Origin: Saussurea involucrata
Lineage: Eukaryota; Streptophyta; Magnoliopsida; Asterales; Asteraceae
DNA length: 64,000 nt
Direction of reading: 5' to 3'
Assembly (NCBI GenBank): GCA_033807775.1
Contig: CM066315.1
Location: 55,892,820-55,956,819 of the forward strand
Below, piece after piece: positions 1 to 11,932 of the stretch. The notes below the pieces were generated by a model. The model saw only the letters and a program-made list of their open reading frames with translations. It was not told where the DNA came from and made no database searches. The translations under genes and the position numbers were made by a program. The stretch's first letter is position 1, and each line of letters opens with the position of its first letter.

Positions 1-92
1 GACACTACCCCAACGATCATCCCATCAAAGCAAAACAAGTACACACCTGTACTAGTAGGTTTACCATAGTTGTTCCTCCTTGTGATGGCTAT
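1..92 (-). pseudogene. Gypsy-A gag, N-terminal remnant
   Basis: Reading leftwards from 92, about 30 codons are open and begin like the Gypsy-B gag start (AIT-RR-NN, then STGV in place of GTGV). The initiator codon, ATG in Gypsy-B, is ATA here (plus-strand tat at 90-92), so this copy probably cannot start translation at the normal place. After the STGV-like residues the similarity fades. It is cut by the window edge, so no gag domain can be judged. Confidence 0.5.
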
Positions 93-332
93 TCTGGGTA
101 TATATTACAACGAGTTATTAGCACATAATAACTCACCCTACCACGCTCACGCTCGACTCCTTGGATTCCTCGCGACTTTCCCCGACTCGAACATTGATCC
201 TGTGCTTCCGGTAGTAGGAGCTCTACTACTACCATCTACACCTATCACTGTCCGCTCCGAGTCCCATCCCGAGTATTCAAGTAGCTCCTTGCCGATAACT
301 ATACCCATATGCCCGCATCAGCATATGTACAC

Positions 333-1080
333 ACTCTTCCTAGCTCCCTAGGAATTCCACCCCCAAACACTACCCTTGCTACAACGAAATTTCTACTAGT
401 CATGACGAGTCGCCTCGCGAATGCACAGTCGCACACAGTGCAAACCAGATAGACATTCGAATGTAAGATTCTATCCTACAACGGTTGGACTCAAACAAGA
501 GCTGCGCAATAGAACTAAATCCGACATTCTAAGGCTATTCGGTTCCTACCGCATACGACCTATAGTGCATTCACCTAACAACCTATCAAGGCTAGCATAA
601 CCTCCTATTATCAAGCAACAAACATGCAATACAGCGTAATAAGCACCAAGCAATTTAGCATACATACTCCTATGTTCTAGAAAGCAATCTAGCACACATA
701 CTCATACATAAACACCCTTCCCAGCTCTCTAGGAACTTCCTCTTATCCCACTACCCTTGCTACTACCGAATCCCTACTAATTATAACGAGTGACCTCGCG
801 AATACCTGATTATATGCAGTGCGAAATAAATAGACATTCGAATACAAGATTCTATCCTAGAACGGTTGGACTCAAACAAGAGCTGCGCAATAGAACTAAA
901 TCAAATATTCTAAGGCTATAAATCTCTTACTGCATACAACCTAGAGGGCATCCACTTAGTAACCTATCATAATTAGCATAAATTCCTAATAGCAAGCAGT
1001 ACAACATACATCATAGTGTCCACAACAGGCAATCTAGCATGCATACTCTATGATCTAGAAAGCAATAAAACACTAAGTAC
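333..1080. repeat. Tandem duplication in the Gypsy-A leader (about 381-bp period)
   Basis: Two diverged copies lie head to tail. The block containing aacggttggactcaaaca occurs at 480 and again at 861, with matching flanks (dacattcgaa-type text, gcgcaatagaactaaat, aaggctat). Gypsy-B has a single copy of this block at about 16210-16600, so the second copy arose in the Gypsy-A branch or was lost in Gypsy-B. Confidence 0.75.
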
Positions 1081-1248
1081 TGTACCTTTCCCCTTTGGCT
1101 CCGGCTGACTGTACACACTGCGCCTCCGATCACCGTTTCTCAAACGGATTTTTCCTTCTTTTTATTCCCCAAAAACTTTAAAGAAAATTTTTATAGCCGC
1201 AAACTTGAGATCAAACACACCGAAATGCGTTTGATTCACTCAAGCCGT

Positions 1249-1260
1249 GCTCTGATACCA
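1249..1260 (-). other. Primer binding site (initiator tRNA-Met type), Gypsy-A
   Basis: On the minus strand this reads TGGTATCAGAGC, the standard complement of the 3' end of plant initiator tRNA-Met, three bases inside the LTR end. Confidence 0.9.
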
Positions 1261-1263
1261 AGT

Positions 1264-3592
1264 TGTAACGTCCCAAAAATTACAAGCAAATTTAAATTTT
1301 TAAATAAACATTTCATTTATAATAACTCATTAAATGATCCCAACGTTTCGTTTGCAAACTCATAATTAATATCTTCAAAATAAAAACCAGCGGAATAAAC
1401 GTTTAATTATTAAAAACCATAAAGCAATCAGCTCTCCTCGCGCGCCAGTGTGTACTCGTCACGCCTTGGAGCCGCCCGTACCTGAAACCACAGTTTATTG
1501 GGAAAGGGTAAGCACGAAGCTTAGTGAATTCAACACCATAAGTAACACAGTTATTTCTACACCACCATAAACAGATAATTGCACATAAACAGCATACAAG
1601 TCTACGAACAAATCATAAACGTGCATACTCACACCAACCCACCTAATAGGCATACGTCGGTCCCACCGACCACACGACAATCGTGCAAACGCAACCCGGC
1701 ACCCCCGGGTTCATACGCCACCCGCGTATACAACCTTCGGTCCCACCGAATTACTACGCCACCCGCGTATGTGACCCTCGGCCCCGCCGAACTCCTACGC
1801 CACCCGCGTAGTCACAACAATAAAGGTCCGACTAGACACCCCACTATTTAACCCCGCATCAAAAGCAAACAGAACTACCACATACATACACAACGTAATG
1901 TAAAAATAACCGACATTAGTTATAGTGAGAGAACTCACCTCGAATGCGCGCCTAGCTCAACAATACAATTTCAAGCTTCCCAATTACGGTCACTTCCCAG
2001 CACCTAAACGCATGTTAAAACGTGTCATTACGAGACCCGGACCCTACGACACGACACACGCTTTAACCGTCACTAAAACTATTTTCCGGTCTCGCCAAAC
2101 AGGTCTGTTCGGGACCTGTTTCGACCTCCTTAAACCCAGTAAATCCTCAATATTATTACATGGTCAGGAAGTACTATGAGTTAGGGTTCCAAGGACATAT
2201 TATACGCCTCCTAACGATTTTTCTACCATTTATTATGGATTTTGCAAAAACAGTTCCCCGAACAGCGAAAATCAGCACCTTTCAGTATAAAATGACATTT
2301 TGACCAATGCTACGTCCCGAACTGGGCTTCGCACAAAACACAGAAAAGTTTATAGACTCAAAAAGGGAACTTTTGGCGCTGGTCTCACCCAGATACGAGT
2401 TACGAGCAAAACGTTATGGTTTTCCCAAGACAATGACAGATTCCAGAATTTCTTTCACATGAAATGACGAATCACTGAACTTACGACCACTTTTTCACCT
2501 AGCTAGAGGCCGAATCAGTTTTCCGCTAAAATACGGAAAACGTGCCCGACCCCGAACTTGAACCGTGGGCGCCAGTTTCGGCTCAATCGGAGTTACGACG
2601 GAAAGGTTATTGCCGTCGCAAAAACAGTGGCTGAACAATTATTCACATGAAATGATGATTATAAAACGACGGTTTGAACGAAACGGCTTAAACGATTAAG
2701 TCATGGCTTAACGGGTTCGCTGATTAAAAACAGGTCATGGGCACGCACCACCCACTGCCCTCCGGCAGTGGTGGTCTCCGGTGGCGGCCGGCGGCGGCCG
2801 GCGGCGGTTTTCGACGAAACAATAAAACGAACCGCAAACCACCACGAGATCGCTACCCCCCTCGATCGGCTGACCTCCTTTACCCACACACGCACGGCGC
2901 ACACAGCCACCACCACCCGACACCCAGCCACCACGGTGGCGGCGCGCGGCGGCGGCGGCGGCGTCCGCCGTTGACCCCTTCGCCGGAAAACGAAAGAACG
3001 AAAAAGGAACGGGGGATTCTTACCTTACTCCGGCGACTATGGCGCACCCACGGTACCTGGTCCCGTCCTTTCTTCCTCCTCTCGACTCCTCCGACGACAA
3101 ACTGACGGCGGCGAAAAACCTTGCGGCGGCGGCGATCCGAGACAGGCGGCCTCCGGTCGCTTTCCTCCTCTACACTCTCGCTAATGCTCCCTCTCCCGCA
3201 CGAAACTCTCTCTCTCTCATGAAGAAGCTCACGGCCGCAAAGAAATGGGTAAGGGAAAAAATAGGGTTTCGGTTCCACTTGTGGTTTTGGGGTTTGATTG
3301 CTGTTGGTGTGCGACGGAAACCAAAACGAAAGGAAGAGGGGTCGGTTCCCTCACATGGGCCGACCCCATGCTTACACCTTGCCATAAAGCCCAAAAGATC
3401 CCTATACTTTTAAAGCCATGCCACATATTAACCCACTTAAATTTAGGATTTTACTATTTAACCCCTTATGGACAAGGTGTTTACAACTAAGGTCTTTACC
3501 CCAACGAAACTCATAATACGATGTCGAAAAGATAAACACGTTAAATAAATAATAGCGTAGAAATTAAACCGTACCGGGACGCGGGCTTTACA
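1264..3592 (-). repeat. 5' LTR of Gypsy-A (2.3 kb)
   Basis: The LTR starts TGTAACGTCCC and ends GCGGGCTTTACA on the plus strand, giving inverted TGTAA/TTACA termini. Like the Gypsy-B LTRs it has a stem-loop repeat block near one end, a GC-rich segment (about 2740-3200) with chance ORFs, and the palindromic atgggccgaccccat text near 3355. Several 60-130-residue ORFs here are low-complexity reading of GC-rich DNA and are not annotated as genes. Confidence 0.85.
1640..1815. repeat. Stem-loop tandem repeat in the Gypsy-A LTR
   Basis: Two alternating short hairpins recur: TTCGG-tccca-CCGAA (variants such as ctcggccccgccgaa) and TACGC-caccc-GCGTA, the latter three times. They occupy the position of the CTCGG...CCGAG hairpins in the Gypsy-B LTR. 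Confidence 0.75.
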
Positions 3593-3913
3593 TTATCGGA
3601 AATTTAGATGGTCCAAAATTAGATGTCATATGTAATCCATGAAAGTGGCCGATTTACAGATGAGAAAATTGTATGTCGAAGTCCATCTCAGCACCAAGAA
3701 CTGTGATTTTCAGATGGAATGCTACATCTTCAAGCATCGAAACGACAGTATAAGTTCTTGACTTTTCAATTTAAGCATCAATTATGTGATTACTTTTATT
3801 TATCTTTCTTGTAGGTCGTGTTGATTCCCCTGAGTTTTGTGGTTATTTTTTTTACTATAGATTGTTTTATTTTGTTATGAGGATCTGCTACTCTGCCAAA
3901 GTTTACTCAATAT
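3593..3913. other. Host segment 1 (low-copy DNA between insertions)
   Basis: No intact gene. A stretch at about 3685-3752 is open as SAPRTVIFRWNATSSSIETT and is followed by a donor-like GTATAAGT (about 3751) and an acceptor-like tttcttgtag (3805-3814). A second open piece reaches the Copia-A insertion point and continues at 8484. These look like decayed exons, but I do not recognise the protein. Confidence 0.35.
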
Positions 3914-4173
3914 TGTTGGAGATAAGCTAAACAACGAATATAAGAAGTTGGTTATTTGGCAGTTGGTGATAAGTGGTTGATATGACAGTTGGCTTCCAAA
4001 CAGTTCTTAGAAGGGTTATGTCGTTTCCTTTACAGTTGTGTCTTTTCCTGTATGGTTGTGTTAGTTTACTTTCTTTAAATAGTCACTGATTGTATTATGT
4101 TTCCGTTGCATCTTGACAATATCAATAATATGTTTTCTTGTGTGTTGTGAGAATATTCCTGGGTTTAACAACA
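3914..4173 (+). repeat. 5' LTR of Copia-A
   Basis: It begins TGTTGGAGATAAGC and ends TTTAACAACA. It is 260 bp and nearly identical to 8219-8478. Confidence 0.95.
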
Positions 4174-4176
4174 AAG

Positions 4177-4190
4177 TGGTATCAAAGCCA
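4177..4190 (+). other. PBS of Copia-A
   Basis: TGGTATCAAAGCC lies three bases after the 5' LTR. It matches the initiator tRNA-Met PBS except for one A/G change. Confidence 0.9.
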
Positions 4191-4198
4191 ATAAGAGT

Positions 4199-5066
4199 AT
4201 GGCCTCGAATTCCTTCAGTAACATACAATCGCAGACTCAACTTCCAAAACTAAATGGAAGAAACTACTTTCACTAGAGTATCCAAATGAAAGTACTCTTT
4301 GAATCTCAGGATTTATGGAGTGTTATTGAAGAAGGAGTTTCTGAACCAGAGAGTCCCACGGCCCTGTCTGCACAACAAACAAATATCTTGAAGGAAAATA
4401 GAAGAAAGGATAAGAAGGCCCAGTATTTGATCTACCAAGCAGTAGATGAACACATCTTTGAGAGAATCTCCACTTCAGAGTCGTCCAGGGAGGCATGGGA
4501 GATGGGCATGGGAGATGCTGTACAAATCATATAAAGTTGAAGAGAAAGTAAAAATAGTGAGACTTCAAACTCTAAGGTGTGAGTTTGATAATCTGAAAAT
4601 GAAGGAAACTGAAAGTGTAGAAGAATACTACACCAGAGTAATTGTATTGCTTAATCAACTTCGATTGAATGGGGAAAGTATTGACGACAGAAGAGTAGTA
4701 GAGAAAATTTTAAGAAGCTTTACCAGAAAATGTGAATACATAGCGGTGGCTATTGAGGAATCAAAGGACTTATCAGACTTTTCACTGGAAACACTGTTGG
4801 GGACTCTCCAATCACATGTATTGAGAATGAAACAATTTGATCCTCCAGTGGTGGATCATGCTTTCCAGACACAATCTTCTTGGGAAGGAGGCACAAGCAA
4901 TAGACAAAGGAGCTTTGAATCAAATAAAGAAGATCAAACTCAAGGAAACCTCAAAGGAAAAGCAAAAGGTAAACCTTTCTATCAAGTTAAATGTTTTTAC
5001 TGTGATAAAATTGGACACACCATTAAGTTTTGTAGAAAGAGACTTGCAGAGGAAAATAAAACCTAA
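4199..5066 (+). pseudogene. Copia-A gag (nucleocapsid polyprotein), broken
   Basis: The gene starts MASNSFSNIQ just after the PBS. It carries the Copia gag helix region (roughly 4286-4800) and a CCHC zinc knuckle CFYCDKIGHTIKFC near 4990-5040, used to package element RNA. It is broken twice. Codon 26 is TAG (4274-4276), where relatives have tryptophan. A 13-bp tandem duplication (catgggagat at 4494 and 4507) shifts the frame. Downstream of the shift the frame stays open through the knuckle to a stop at 5064-5066. Confidence 0.9.
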
Positions 5067-5105
5067 AGCTTCATACATAAAGAAGATAGTAAAGAGGATG
5101 ATTCA

Positions 5106-8100
5106 ATGTTTATGATGTTGAGTGTTCAACACAAACCCCAAAGTGACTTATGGTATCTAGATAGTGGGTGCAATAACCATATGACAGGTAATAATGACTT
5201 GTTCATTAATCTTAGAGAATCTGATAAAAAGGATGTAAGGACAGGTGATGATAAAATTCTATCTGTTTTGGAATATGGTGATATATGCATCAACATCAAC
5301 AATAAAGAAAAGAAATTTTCAAATGTCTTCTATGTTTCTAGATTAAAGCATAACCTACTGAGTGTTGACAACTTATCTTAAAAGGCTATTATCTTATGTT
5401 TAAAGATGAGATTTGTGAAATAAATGATCAGACTAACACCCTGATAGGGAGAGTAAGAATGACCTCAAACAAAATGTTTCCTATAAAATTTGAGAATACC
5501 AGATTCTTTTATCTCAGTATGAGTTCTAAGGATGTCACCCTGTTGTGGCACAATAGATTTGGACATATCTCTCTGAATTCTCTTACTCACATGTTCAAAT
5601 ATGACATGGTAAAGGGTCTCCCTGCTGTAAACAATCTAGATCAAATATGTGAAGGATGTGCTTTAGGGAAGCATACCAGAGAATCCTTCTCAAATGATAA
5701 GACTTGGAGGGCTTCAAGCCCTCTGGAACTCATCCATTCAGACGTATGTGGCCTTATGACAACCACTTCAATAGGTGGAAGCAGATACTTTCTAACATTT
5801 ATAGATGACTACACTAGGAAGGTGTGGATATATTTCCTTAAGGAGAAATCTGAGACTTACAACCATTTCATCTTATTTAAGGCAATGGTTGAGAAACAAA
5901 GTGATTACAAAATAAAATGTCTAAGAACTGACAGAGGGGTGAGTACTTGTTATAGGACTTAGAGGATTTCCTAAAAATAAATGGAATACATCACCAACTG
6001 ACTCCTAGCTACTCTCCCCAACAGAATGGGGTAGCAGAAAAGAAAAATAGGACCCTAGTTGAAATGGGAAATGTATGTTAAAAAACAAATCTATGTCAGA
6101 TGTGTTTTGGGCTGAAGCTATAGCCTGTGCTGCATACATCCTTAATAGAACCATGACAAAAAGTGTGGAAAATAAAACCCTACAGGAAGCATGGAGTGGT
6201 TTCAAACCAAGTGTAAACCATTTAAGGACTTTTGGATGTGTTGCCTATGCACATGTTCCTACACAAAAAAGGAGTAAACTGGATCAGAAGTCAGAAAAGG
6301 TCATTTTTGTGCGATATAGTTACAATACCAAAGCTTATAAACTTTATAATCCATATACAAAAAAGTCACAGTAAGCAGAGATGTATTGTTTGATGAAGAT
6401 AAGTCTTGGAAAGGACTGTTAAGCAATGAAGATGGATCGTGTAGTCTGTCAGAAGAGGATCAAGAACAAGTTGATAATCATGAAGAAAATAGTGAGATTG
6501 AACCTCCTTCGCCTAATGTTGCTGCAAGTAACAATCAGGAACCTTCAACCACTGTGGAAACAAATTCAGAAAACATGACCTCCTCATCAAATATACAGGG
6601 CAGAAAGACAAGGAGTTTAAGGGACTTGTATGAAAATACTCAAGTCTTGATTATTGATGATTTTGCTGACTTTGCCTTGTTTTCAGATGCAGATCCACTG
6701 AATTATAAATATGCATGTTTAGATGAAAAATGGAGGGAAGCAATGGATAAGGAAATGAACTCCATTATGAAAAACAACACATGGAACCTGTTGATCTTCC
6801 AAGAGGACAGAAATCCATAGGTGTAAGATGGATTTATAAAACCAAGTTGAATGAGAAGGGAGAAGTGGACAAGCATAAAGCAAGGTTAGTGGTAAAAGGG
6901 TACAAGCAACAGTATGGTGTCAATTACCAAGAGGTATTTGCTCATGTAATCAGATTAGAGACTATAAGACTGGTATTGGCCATAGTTACTCAACATAACT
7001 GGAAGGTACATCAGATGGATGTAAAGTCATCCTTCTTGAATGGCTATCTTGAAAAAGATGTATACATAGATCAACCTTGTGGGTACAAGAGGAAAGGACA
7101 GGAAGAGAAGGTATGCCATTTGAAGAAAGCCTTGTATGGATTAAAGCAGACCCCAAGGGCCTGGTATAGTAGGATAGAAGGATACTTTCTCAAGTGTGGG
7201 TTCAAGAAATGCAACTATGATCACACACTCTTCATCAAGAAAAATAATGACAAACTGTTAGTTGTCTGTGTCTATGTGGATGATCTAGTCTTCACAGGTA
7301 ATTCTGTAGAATTAATCACTGAGTTTAAAGAGAATATGAAGACAGAATTTGAGATGACTGATCTTGGGCTTCTACACTACTTTCTAGGGATAGAAGCCAA
7401 GCAAGATGATTATATGATAACTATTTCACAGAAGAAATATGTTATGGAGCTCTTAACAAAATTTAATATGAAAGACTCCATCTCTGCAACAACCCCCATG
7501 GAAGTTGGCCTGAAGTTGACCAAGAATACTCAAGAAGAAAGTGTGGATTCAACACTGTATATAGAAGCTTAGTGGGGTGCCTTATGTATCTTACTACTAC
7601 AAGGCCTGACATTATGTTCTCTGTGAGCCTAGTTAGCAGATTTATGGAAGAACCTAAGAGAAGTCATTGGGAAGCTGCTAAAAGGATACTAAGGTACTAA
7701 ACCATGGAATAAAGTTTTCTCATGTTCAAACTTCTAGATTAATAGGTTACAGTGATAGTGATTTTGGAGGGAGTTTGGTAGATAGCAAGAGTGCTACTGG
7801 TTATGTTTTCAGTTTGGGGACTAGTGTTGTATCATGGCAGTCTAAGAAACAAAAGGTAGTGGCTCTATCCTCAACAGAAGCAGAGTACATGGCTTTGTCA
7901 TCTATAGGGTGTCATGCCCTTTGGCTTAGAGGTGTATTGGAGGAAATTGGAATCCCACAAACATATCCTACTCAAATTGCTTGTGATAAAAAATCTGCCA
8001 TAGCACTTACAAGGAACCTTGTGTACTATGGAAAGAGCAAGCATATAAGAATTAAGTTCCACTTTATTAGAGAACTTATACAAAATCAAGAAGTTGAAAT

Positions 8101-8197
8101 TTCATTCTGTGGGACAAGGGAGCAGATAGCAGATGTTTTTACAAAGTCACTACAATGTGGTAAATTTCTAAGATTGAAAAAAGCTCTTGGTGTTTAA
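5106..8197 (+). pseudogene. Copia-A pol: protease, integrase, reverse transcriptase, RNase H, broken
   Basis: Recognisable in order are: aspartic protease WYLDSGCNNHMTG (about 5150); the pre-integrase segment LLWHNRFGHIS (about 5540); integrase core with HSDVCG and FIDDYTRKVW (about 5720-5840); integrase C-terminal part (6075-6374); RT from GVRWIYKTKLNEKGEVDKHK (about 6820) with active-site YVDDL (about 7275); and RNase H from SKSATGYVFSLG (about 7785) with STEAEYMAL. At least five stops or frameshifts (for example near 5379, 5960, 6372, 6818 and 7570) split it, so it is a dead copy. The C-terminus runs to just before the PPT, as expected for Copia. Confidence 0.93.
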
Positions 8198-8207
8198 GAT
8201 GTTTAGC

Positions 8208-8218
8208 CTAAGGGGGAA
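8208..8218 (+). other. Polypurine tract of Copia-A
   Basis: The purine run aagggggaa lies immediately before the 3' LTR. Confidence 0.85.
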
Positions 8219-8478
8219 TGTTGGAGATAAGCTAAACAACGAATATAAGAAGTTGTTTATTTGGCAGTTGGTGATAAGTGGTTGATATGACAGTTGGCTT
8301 CCAAACGGTTCTTAGAAGGGTTATGTCGTTTCCTTTACAGTTGTGTCTTTTCCTGTATGGTTGTGTTAGTTTACTTTCTTTAAATAGTCACTGATTGTAT
8401 TATGTTTCCGTTGCATCTTGACAATATCAATAATATATTTTCTTGTGTGTTATGAGAATATTCCTGGGTTTAACAACA
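8219..8478 (+). repeat. 3' LTR of Copia-A
   Basis: It is 260 bp, TGTTGGAGAT...TAACAACA, followed by the TSD copy AATAT. Confidence 0.95.
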
Positions 8479-8483
8479 AATAT

Positions 8484-8882
8484 ACCGGTGATCATGCCAT
8501 TGTTGGACGTCATACTCCTGGTAGTGAGCCTCAACTCCTCATATCGACTGACCCATGGACCAATCTCCAGGTTGATGTATATGTTTGTATTTATATCTCT
8601 CAAATTTAAGGATATCACGTTATCTTTTTTGAGCTAAGATTGAGCCTACAATGAGTTTTGATACCTGGACGTCTTTATAAATAAATTTGGTCTTAGTCTG
8701 TATTTTGTTCTTTAATGATGAAAGGGAATATTTTTCTTCAAATTGACACCATCATTGATTCATCACAGCCCATCAAGGATGGTGCAGATGTGAGGTGTGA
8801 TCAACCAAGGGCGTAAGTGGGATGTTATGGTATGCACCAAGAACTAGAATTTTCAAATCTAACACTTAATATAACAGTCTTA
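8484..8882. other. Host segment 2
   Basis: The piece just right of Copia-A is open and conserved-looking (it contains GRHTPGSEPQLLISTDPW) and stops at a donor-like CAG|GTTGATG near 8570. A second candidate exon lies at about 8740-8815, ending near a GTAAGT-like site. The phrase gcaccaagaact recurs here (about 8833) and in segment 1 (about 3694). No family was recognised; I treat it as remnants of one or more disrupted host genes. Confidence 0.3.
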
Positions 8883-8902
8883 GGTTTTTGTCAAACCATG
8901 TT
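8883..8902. repeat. Left target-site duplication of the LINE (20 bp)
   Basis: Identical to 23793-23812. Long TSDs of this kind are the hallmark of target-primed reverse transcription by LINEs. The poly-A tail (poly-T on the plus strand, 8901-8907) abuts it. Confidence 0.9.
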
Positions 8903-8928
8903 TTTTTAAAGGAAAGATTGAGTCACGA

Positions 8929-9831
8929 TCAGGCTTCGACATTGCCATCACCCGATCGGGGATCAATCGCTTCATTAATATCAAGATCATAACAAATATC
9001 GTTGATACAAGGGCTTATAAAAAGCGGAATTACATTAAAAATCTTAGGACAAGATAAAAAAAGGGAGTGTCTCGCTAGTAAGTGAGCCGCTTCGTTTGCT
9101 TGTCTGCCGATAGCATGGACAGAAAAGTTGCCAAGGTTGCCTAAAAGACTATGAATATCACGAATAATGTCCCCAAATTCCGAGTAGTCAAGATTAGGGT
9201 CGTAAATTGCATCCACCACGACTTTAGCGTCCGTCTCGAAAATCACGTTAGAGAGTTCACAATTAATAATCCAATGAATAGCATCTCTAAGCGCATATGC
9301 CTCACATTCACGGACCGGGGGAAGGAAGGGGATAGGAGTCGTTTTAGCAGAAATGAATCTTCCCCTATAATCCCAAATAATAGCACCTAATCCCGTCGAG
9401 TTAGAGTTCACAAAATTGGCAGCATCAACGTTGCATTTTAGAAAGTCTCTTTTCGAGGGGTGCCATTTAAAGACCCATGGTTGGCTAGTAGTCGGCTGAT
9501 CCGAGAGACGAAGGCTTCTAGTCACTTGCCACTCCACAAGAACGTTGTCCGCCCGTTTGATGACCGACGCAGAGTCTCTCGGGCCATCATTCCATAATAT
9601 ATCATTTATGTAGTGCCAAATACTCCATAGGATCATGAGAAAACGGTCGCCCACTTGGCGTGGTTGCTCCTTAAGAAGTTTGAAGATTAAAGCAACCAAG
9701 GAATCGGAACAATCAACCATAATGTCGATGAGCTGGCCCAAGGCTGCTTCATTCCAAACTGGGTTTACGGAGAGACATCTAATAAAGACGTGCCAACCAT
9801 TCTCAATGTTTCGATCGCAAAACGGACAAAG
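8929..9831 (-). pseudogene. LINE ORF2, C-terminal part: zinc-binding end and RNase H
   Basis: This is the downstream half of ORF2, left of the Gypsy-B insertion. It opens with the zinc-binding motif CPFCDRNIENGWHVFIRC (about 9770-9825). It ends in an RNase H domain with CNVDAANF (about 9430), the glutamate in ECEAYALRDAIHW (about 9290), FETDAKVVVDAI (about 9230) and QANEAAHLLA (about 9110). RNase H would remove the RNA template strand during cDNA synthesis. The reading frame is open for the whole piece to its stop at 8929, so this half has aged little. Confidence 0.9.
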
Positions 9832-11915
9832 TGTAACGTCCCGAAAATTACAATAAATTTGAACTTTTTGAAATAACATTTTAATAGAAATAAATCATAA
9901 ACATTTAACTCCAAATAAACATTTTATCCAAAACCTCGTTTAGTTAATCAACCAACTCAATTAAAGCAGCGGAAAATACAATACTTCTAAACATAGTATC
10001 TCAAAATGATAATAGGAAAAATCTCTTCAACGCGCCAGTGTGTACCGTCACGCCTTACTGCCACTCGTACCTGAAACCGTAATTTATAGGGAAAGGGTAA
10101 GCACGAAGCTTAGTGAAATCAAACACCAACATAAGATAGCAATCATATAGTCACTACCCCTATCCACAGATGGATACAAATAATCCACACATGCCAGTTT
10201 GAGAACATATCCTAAACAGGCAAACTCATGCAAGAACAACTGTGTACATAACCATCGGTCTCCCCGAATTCACACAACACTCATGTAGGCATCCCTCGGT
10301 CTCCCCGAGTTCACACAACACCTGTATACAATTCCTCGGTCTCCTCGAGTCCTCGGTCTCCCCGAGATTTATACAATTCCTCGGTCTCCCCGAGTCCTCG
10401 GTCTCCCCGAGAATTATACAATTCCTCGGTCTCCCCGAGTCCTCGGTCTCCCCGAGATGTATACAACACTCATGGCATTATAATAGACATTAATTCAGCC
10501 TAGTACCACACACAACAAAATTAGCTAGCACACACACACAAACTACAACAATGCATATATAATCCCTATCCTACGCAGTGAGAGAACTCACCTCGAAAAG
10601 CAAAGCAGATATCCACAAATAGCAATACGAGCCCGCCAACTCCAACTCACTTCTTTCCACCTAAAGAAGTGTTATTAAGCGTCAAAGTGAAGTCCTAACT
10701 CGAAATTACAACTACAAGTCTAACCGTGTAATTCCCAGCTTTTGGTCTAAAACTACAGGTTTGTTCGTGACCTGTTTAGCCCCCCTTCAACTCATCAAAC
10801 CAGAATTATTATTCCATAAATAGAAATTTCCATGTCCTAGGTTTCCAGGGACATATCGCACGCATTCATACGAGGTCCCTACTATTTTATACGAAATTTC
10901 TAAGACCGACTATCCAAACTGTGAGTTTCGGACCAGTCTGTACAGATTGGTAATTTGGCCCTAGCTAGAGGCCGAATTGATTTTTCTGCAAAACATGAAA
11001 AACATACTAGACTCAAATTGTGAGATTTTGGCACTGGTTTCACCTCAATCCGAGCCTCCTAGATTATGTTACGGATTTTACAAAACAGTGGCAGAAACGG
11101 CATTTTTCACATAAAATGATAACTCCGATTTTCGGTTTATAACTTCATGCTTTAGGTTTAGGGTTTGAACAACTATTGGCTGGACAACCTAAACACCACC
11201 CACTGCCACCTCCGGAAGTGGTGGTCGATGGCGGCGGCGGCAGCCACCACCGGCGGTGGTGGTGGCTCGATACTTCGAAAGAATCCGGCGAGACCCGAAA
11301 GGATAAACCAACCAAACTAGCTTGGCCACCCACCCTACGCACAGCCCGACAACCTCCGCTCCTGCACGTTACAACCACCGGCTGGTGATGCACTGCGGCG
11401 GCAACACCGCAGGCAGCCAAGGCTGCGGCGGCGATGGTGGCTTCGGTGGCAACGAAAAAGAAAACAAAAGAGAGAGGGCTTACCTTGCGACGAAACCCAG
11501 CAACAACCGTACGAAATCCCGATCACCGACTGCTCCTCTTTCTCTCTCGCTATTCTCTCCCTCTCGCCGGCGATGAACACAGCGGCGCCGGCTGTGTGGG
11601 TGTGCTCCGGCGGCAGCAACAAAGAAAACGGTGGGGAGGGGTTTAGGGTTTTTGTGGTTGTTGTGTGTGTGGGTCGTGAATTAAGAACAAGAAAAAGGAG
11701 GGGTCGATCCATATGGGCCGATCCCATGCACCCTTATGCAAAAATGACAACTTTGGTCCCCATTTTTTCCAACCTTGCACAATGGTTAAAGTTTTCTCCA
11801 TTTTGATCATGTTTGGTCTTTCTCGTTAATTCCCGTTAATAAACAATCAATTAGAGAACGATAACAATTAATTAAGATACTTAAAATAAAACCATACCGG
11901 GACACGGGCTTTACA
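9832..11915 (-). repeat. 3' LTR of Gypsy-B
   Basis: Plus-strand termini are TGTAACGTCCCG and GGGCTTTACA. It is 2084 bp. ORFs at 11145-11806 are frames through a GC-rich trinucleotide-like segment present in both LTRs and are not genes. Confidence 0.95.
10255..10462. repeat. CTCGG-CCGAG hairpin tandem repeat, left Gypsy-B LTR
   Basis: The hairpin CTCGGTCTCCCCGAG recurs many times, mostly as pairs in a unit of about 45 bp separated by tatacaatt. Three paired units are present here, against two in the other LTR. Confidence 0.85.
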
Positions 11916-11930
11916 ACTCTCCCCTGCTTG
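11916..11930 (-). other. Polypurine tract of Gypsy-B
   Basis: On the minus strand the sequence AGCAGGGGAGAGT directly precedes the 3' LTR, where plus-strand DNA synthesis would start. Confidence 0.8.
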
Positions 11931-11932
11931 AA

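Larger units (their letters stand above)
1..3592 (-). mobile_element. Gypsy-A: 5' end of a Ty3/Gypsy chromovirus-type LTR retrotransposon
   Basis: Read on the minus strand, this is a 5' LTR (1264-3592), an initiator-Met PBS (1249-1260), a leader (93-1248) and the first codons of gag; the rest lies beyond the left edge. Its LTR end (TGTAACGTCCC...TTTACA on the plus strand), leader and gag start are recognisably related to Gypsy-B at 9832-18835, so it is a diverged sister of that Tekay/Del-like lineage. The first host bases after the LTR are TTATC (3593-3597), the expected TSD, but its partner is outside the window. Confidence 0.85.
3914..8478 (+). mobile_element. Copia-A: Ty1/Copia LTR retrotransposon, complete but inactivated
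   Basis: It has two 260-bp LTRs, a PBS, gag, pol in Copia order (protease, integrase, RT, RNase H) and a PPT. It is flanked by the perfect 5-bp duplication AATAT (3909-3913 and 8479-8483). The LTRs differ at about four positions by eye (around 1.5%), so the insertion is fairly recent, yet the coding region already has nonsense codons and frameshifts. It interrupts a host open segment that reads on from 3913 to 8484. Confidence 0.95.

Noticed and set aside
11145..11806. Several 70-130-residue ORFs, also at 18050-18647 and 2701-3490
   Set aside because: They are frames through GC-rich parts of Gypsy LTRs, open on both strands, with His/Gly/Pro-rich content and no domain.
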